Positions 62,362-64,000 of a stretch of DNA of 64,000 bases are shown here, one piece after another. A model generated the notes under the pieces. The model was not told the origin of the DNA, did not search any database, and saw only the letters and a program-made list of their open reading frames with translations. Made by a program: the position numbers and the translations under genes. Numbering within the stretch: the first letter of the stretch is position 1; each line of letters opens with the position of its first letter. This stretch comes from an uncultured Fulvivirga sp. (GTDB lineage: Bacteria; Bacteroidota; Bacteroidia; Cytophagales; Cyclobacteriaceae), in assembly GCA_947500555.1 (NCBI GenBank), contig CANMSE010000003.1, positions 62,001 to 126,000 of the forward strand, written 5' to 3'.

Positions 62362-64000
62362 ATGAGACTACTAGCCACTGCATTATGCAGCCTTTTGTGT
62401 TTTTATTCTACTGCTCAAAAACCTCATAACCCATCCTCTTCCGAATTATTGCTAAAACTCAAGAAACTCAATTTTTTGGGTTCAGTGCTTTATGTGGCAG
62501 CACATCCTGATGATGAAAATACGCGACTAATAGCTTACTTGAGCAATGAGACATTGGCTAACACCGCCTATTTATCACTGACCAGAGGTGATGGTGGACA
62601 AAACCTTATAGGTCCGGAAATTCGTGAAGGTTTAGGAATAATACGTACCCAGGAGCTGCTGGCAGCTAGGCGAATAGATGGCGGGCAACAATTTTTCTCT
62701 AGAGCCAATGATTTTGGATATTCCAAATCAACCGATGAGACTCAACAGATTTGGAATAGAGAGCAAGTGCTGGAAGATGTAGTCTGGACTTATCGCAAGT
62801 TTAAGCCTGATGTAATAATTACGCGATTCCCACCTGATAAAAGGGCAGGCCATGGTCATCATACCACTTCAGCCATTTTTGCACAAGAAGCATTTAAGTT
62901 ATCTGGGGATCAAACGAGTTATCAACATCACTTGAAATATATAAATACATGGACTCCAAAGCGTCTATATATGAATACTGGAAGATGGTGGAGTCCTGAC
63001 ATTGATGAAAATACACCGGGTGTTACTGTCATTGATGTGGGCGAGTATAATGAACTACTGGGTACTTCCTATACCGAAATGGCTGCGTTAAGCCGTTCGC
63101 AGCATAAATCTCAAGGTTTTGGTTCTACAGGTATTAGAGGACAACGACTGGAGTTTTTAGAGCTACAAGAAGGTGAATCTACAAGTTCTGATATATTCGA
63201 AGGAGTAGATACTAGTTGGGGTAGAGTAGAAGGTGGAAAAAAAATAGAAAGCATGATAAGTGAGATTATTAAGGTATATCAACCCGATAATCCTTCAAAC
63301 AGTCTAAAGCCGCTACTTGAAGTTCGTGATGAGATTACTTTACTCAAAAATGAGCATTGGAAGAAAATTAAGATCAATGAAATTGATAATATTATAAAAG
63401 GGATGCTCGGTCTGTACTTGGAAGCGAGGGCATCTAATTACTCGGCAGCACCTGGTGACAATGTGAATTTGAATATTGAAGCTACAAATAGATCGTCCAT
63501 TCCTGTTCAATTAGAAATGGTTACATATGATCACTTATCAGATACAGTTATGTCAACTGATCTTTCAAGAAATGTTTCTTTGAACTATGAAACTTCTTTA
63601 ACCATTCCACAGACATGGGACTATTCTCAACCCTATTGGTTAAAAGAGCCAGGTTCACTGGGTACATATAAAGTTGAGGATATTAAATTGAGAGGCACAC
63701 CAGAAAATGCTCCCGCAATGGATGTACGATTCTCGGTAGATGTTATGGGAACTAAACTGATTTATACTGTTCCATTGGTTTATAAATGGAATGATCCTGT
63801 CGATGGTGAATTATATCGACCTTTTGTCATTGTGCCAGCTGCATTTGTCAATATTTCCGAGCCAGTTTATCTTTTTACAGACGACCAACCGAAGAAAGTA
63901 GAGGTTACAGTAACTGCATCTCAAGATATGTTAAGGGGAGAAGTCTCTTTAGATGTACCCAAAGATTGGTTGGTGAAACCTAGCAGTCATTCCATAAGTC
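62362..64000 (+). CDS. PIG-L family deacetylase (partial, runs off the window end)
   Basis: Open frame from ATG 62362: signal peptide, GSVLYVAAHPDDENTRLIAYLSNE, RGDGGQNLIGPEIREGLGIIRTQELLAARRIDGG, RFPPDKRAGHGHHTTSAIFAQEAF. Confidence 0.93.
   Translation, partial: MRLLATALCSLLCFYSTAQKPHNPSSSELLLKLKKLNFLGSVLYVAAHPDDENTRLIAYLSNETLANTAYLSLTRGDGGQNLIGPEIREGLGIIRTQELLAARRIDGGQQFFSRANDFGYSKSTDETQQIWNREQVLEDVVWTYRKFKPDVIITRFPPDKRAGHGHHTTSAIFAQEAFKLSGDQTSYQHHLKYINTWTPKRLYMNTGRWWSPDIDENTPGVTVIDVGEYNELLGTSYTEMAALSRSQHKSQGFGSTGIRGQRLEFLELQEGESTSSDIFEGVDTSWGRVEGGKKIESMISEIIKVYQPDNPSNSLKPLLEVRDEITLLKNEHWKKIKINEIDNIIKGMLGLYLEARASNYSAAPGDNVNLNIEATNRSSIPVQLEMVTYDHLSDTVMSTDLSRNVSLNYETSLTIPQTWDYSQPYWLKEPGSLGTYKVEDIKLRGTPENAPAMDVRFSVDVMGTKLIYTVPLVYKWNDPVDGELYRPFVIVPAAFVNISEPVYLFTDDQPKKVEVTVTASQDMLRGEVSLDVPKDWLVKPSSHSIS

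Overview
AT-rich chromosomal window from a Bacteroidota bacterium, probably Cytophagales-like. This is inferred from T9SS-type C-termini, a TonB receptor with a carboxypeptidase-like plug extension, DUF6913/DUF6443-type proteins and a Bacteroidetes-style promoter. Most of it is ordinary housekeeping sequence: thyA, sdaAB, TolC/MFP efflux, a glycosyltransferase/methyltransferase cluster, maf, DUF1015, biotin carboxylase, an SPT/KBL-like enzyme, dapA, ligA, xseAB, an ECF sigma module, rpe, gyrA and ferritin. The most distinctive accessory locus is at ~0-12.4 kb: a four-gene, translationally coupled minus-strand RHS/YD-repeat operon. It has a 1211-aa RHS protein, a 132-aa secreted protein, a 2151-aa RHS protein with modular Ig-like repeats and a C-terminal toxin-like tip, and a 175-aa lipoprotein that is a candidate immunity protein. 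Further short secreted or membrane ORFs lie downstream. Other points worth checking: a decayed GNAT acetyltransferase pseudogene (61444-61698) absent from the ORF track; an unlisted Hc1-like histone gene (28398-28574); a TrpF-like protein lacking the catalytic Cys and overlapping a SerC-like aminotransferase; a membrane-embedded AraC regulator with an N-terminal Cys-rich metal-binding motif and an 18-bp direct repeat upstream; and an exported DJ-1/PfpI-TPR fusion with a palindrome just upstream. No tRNA, rRNA, CRISPR array or intact transposase was seen. All family assignments are by eye from the sequence; no searches were run.
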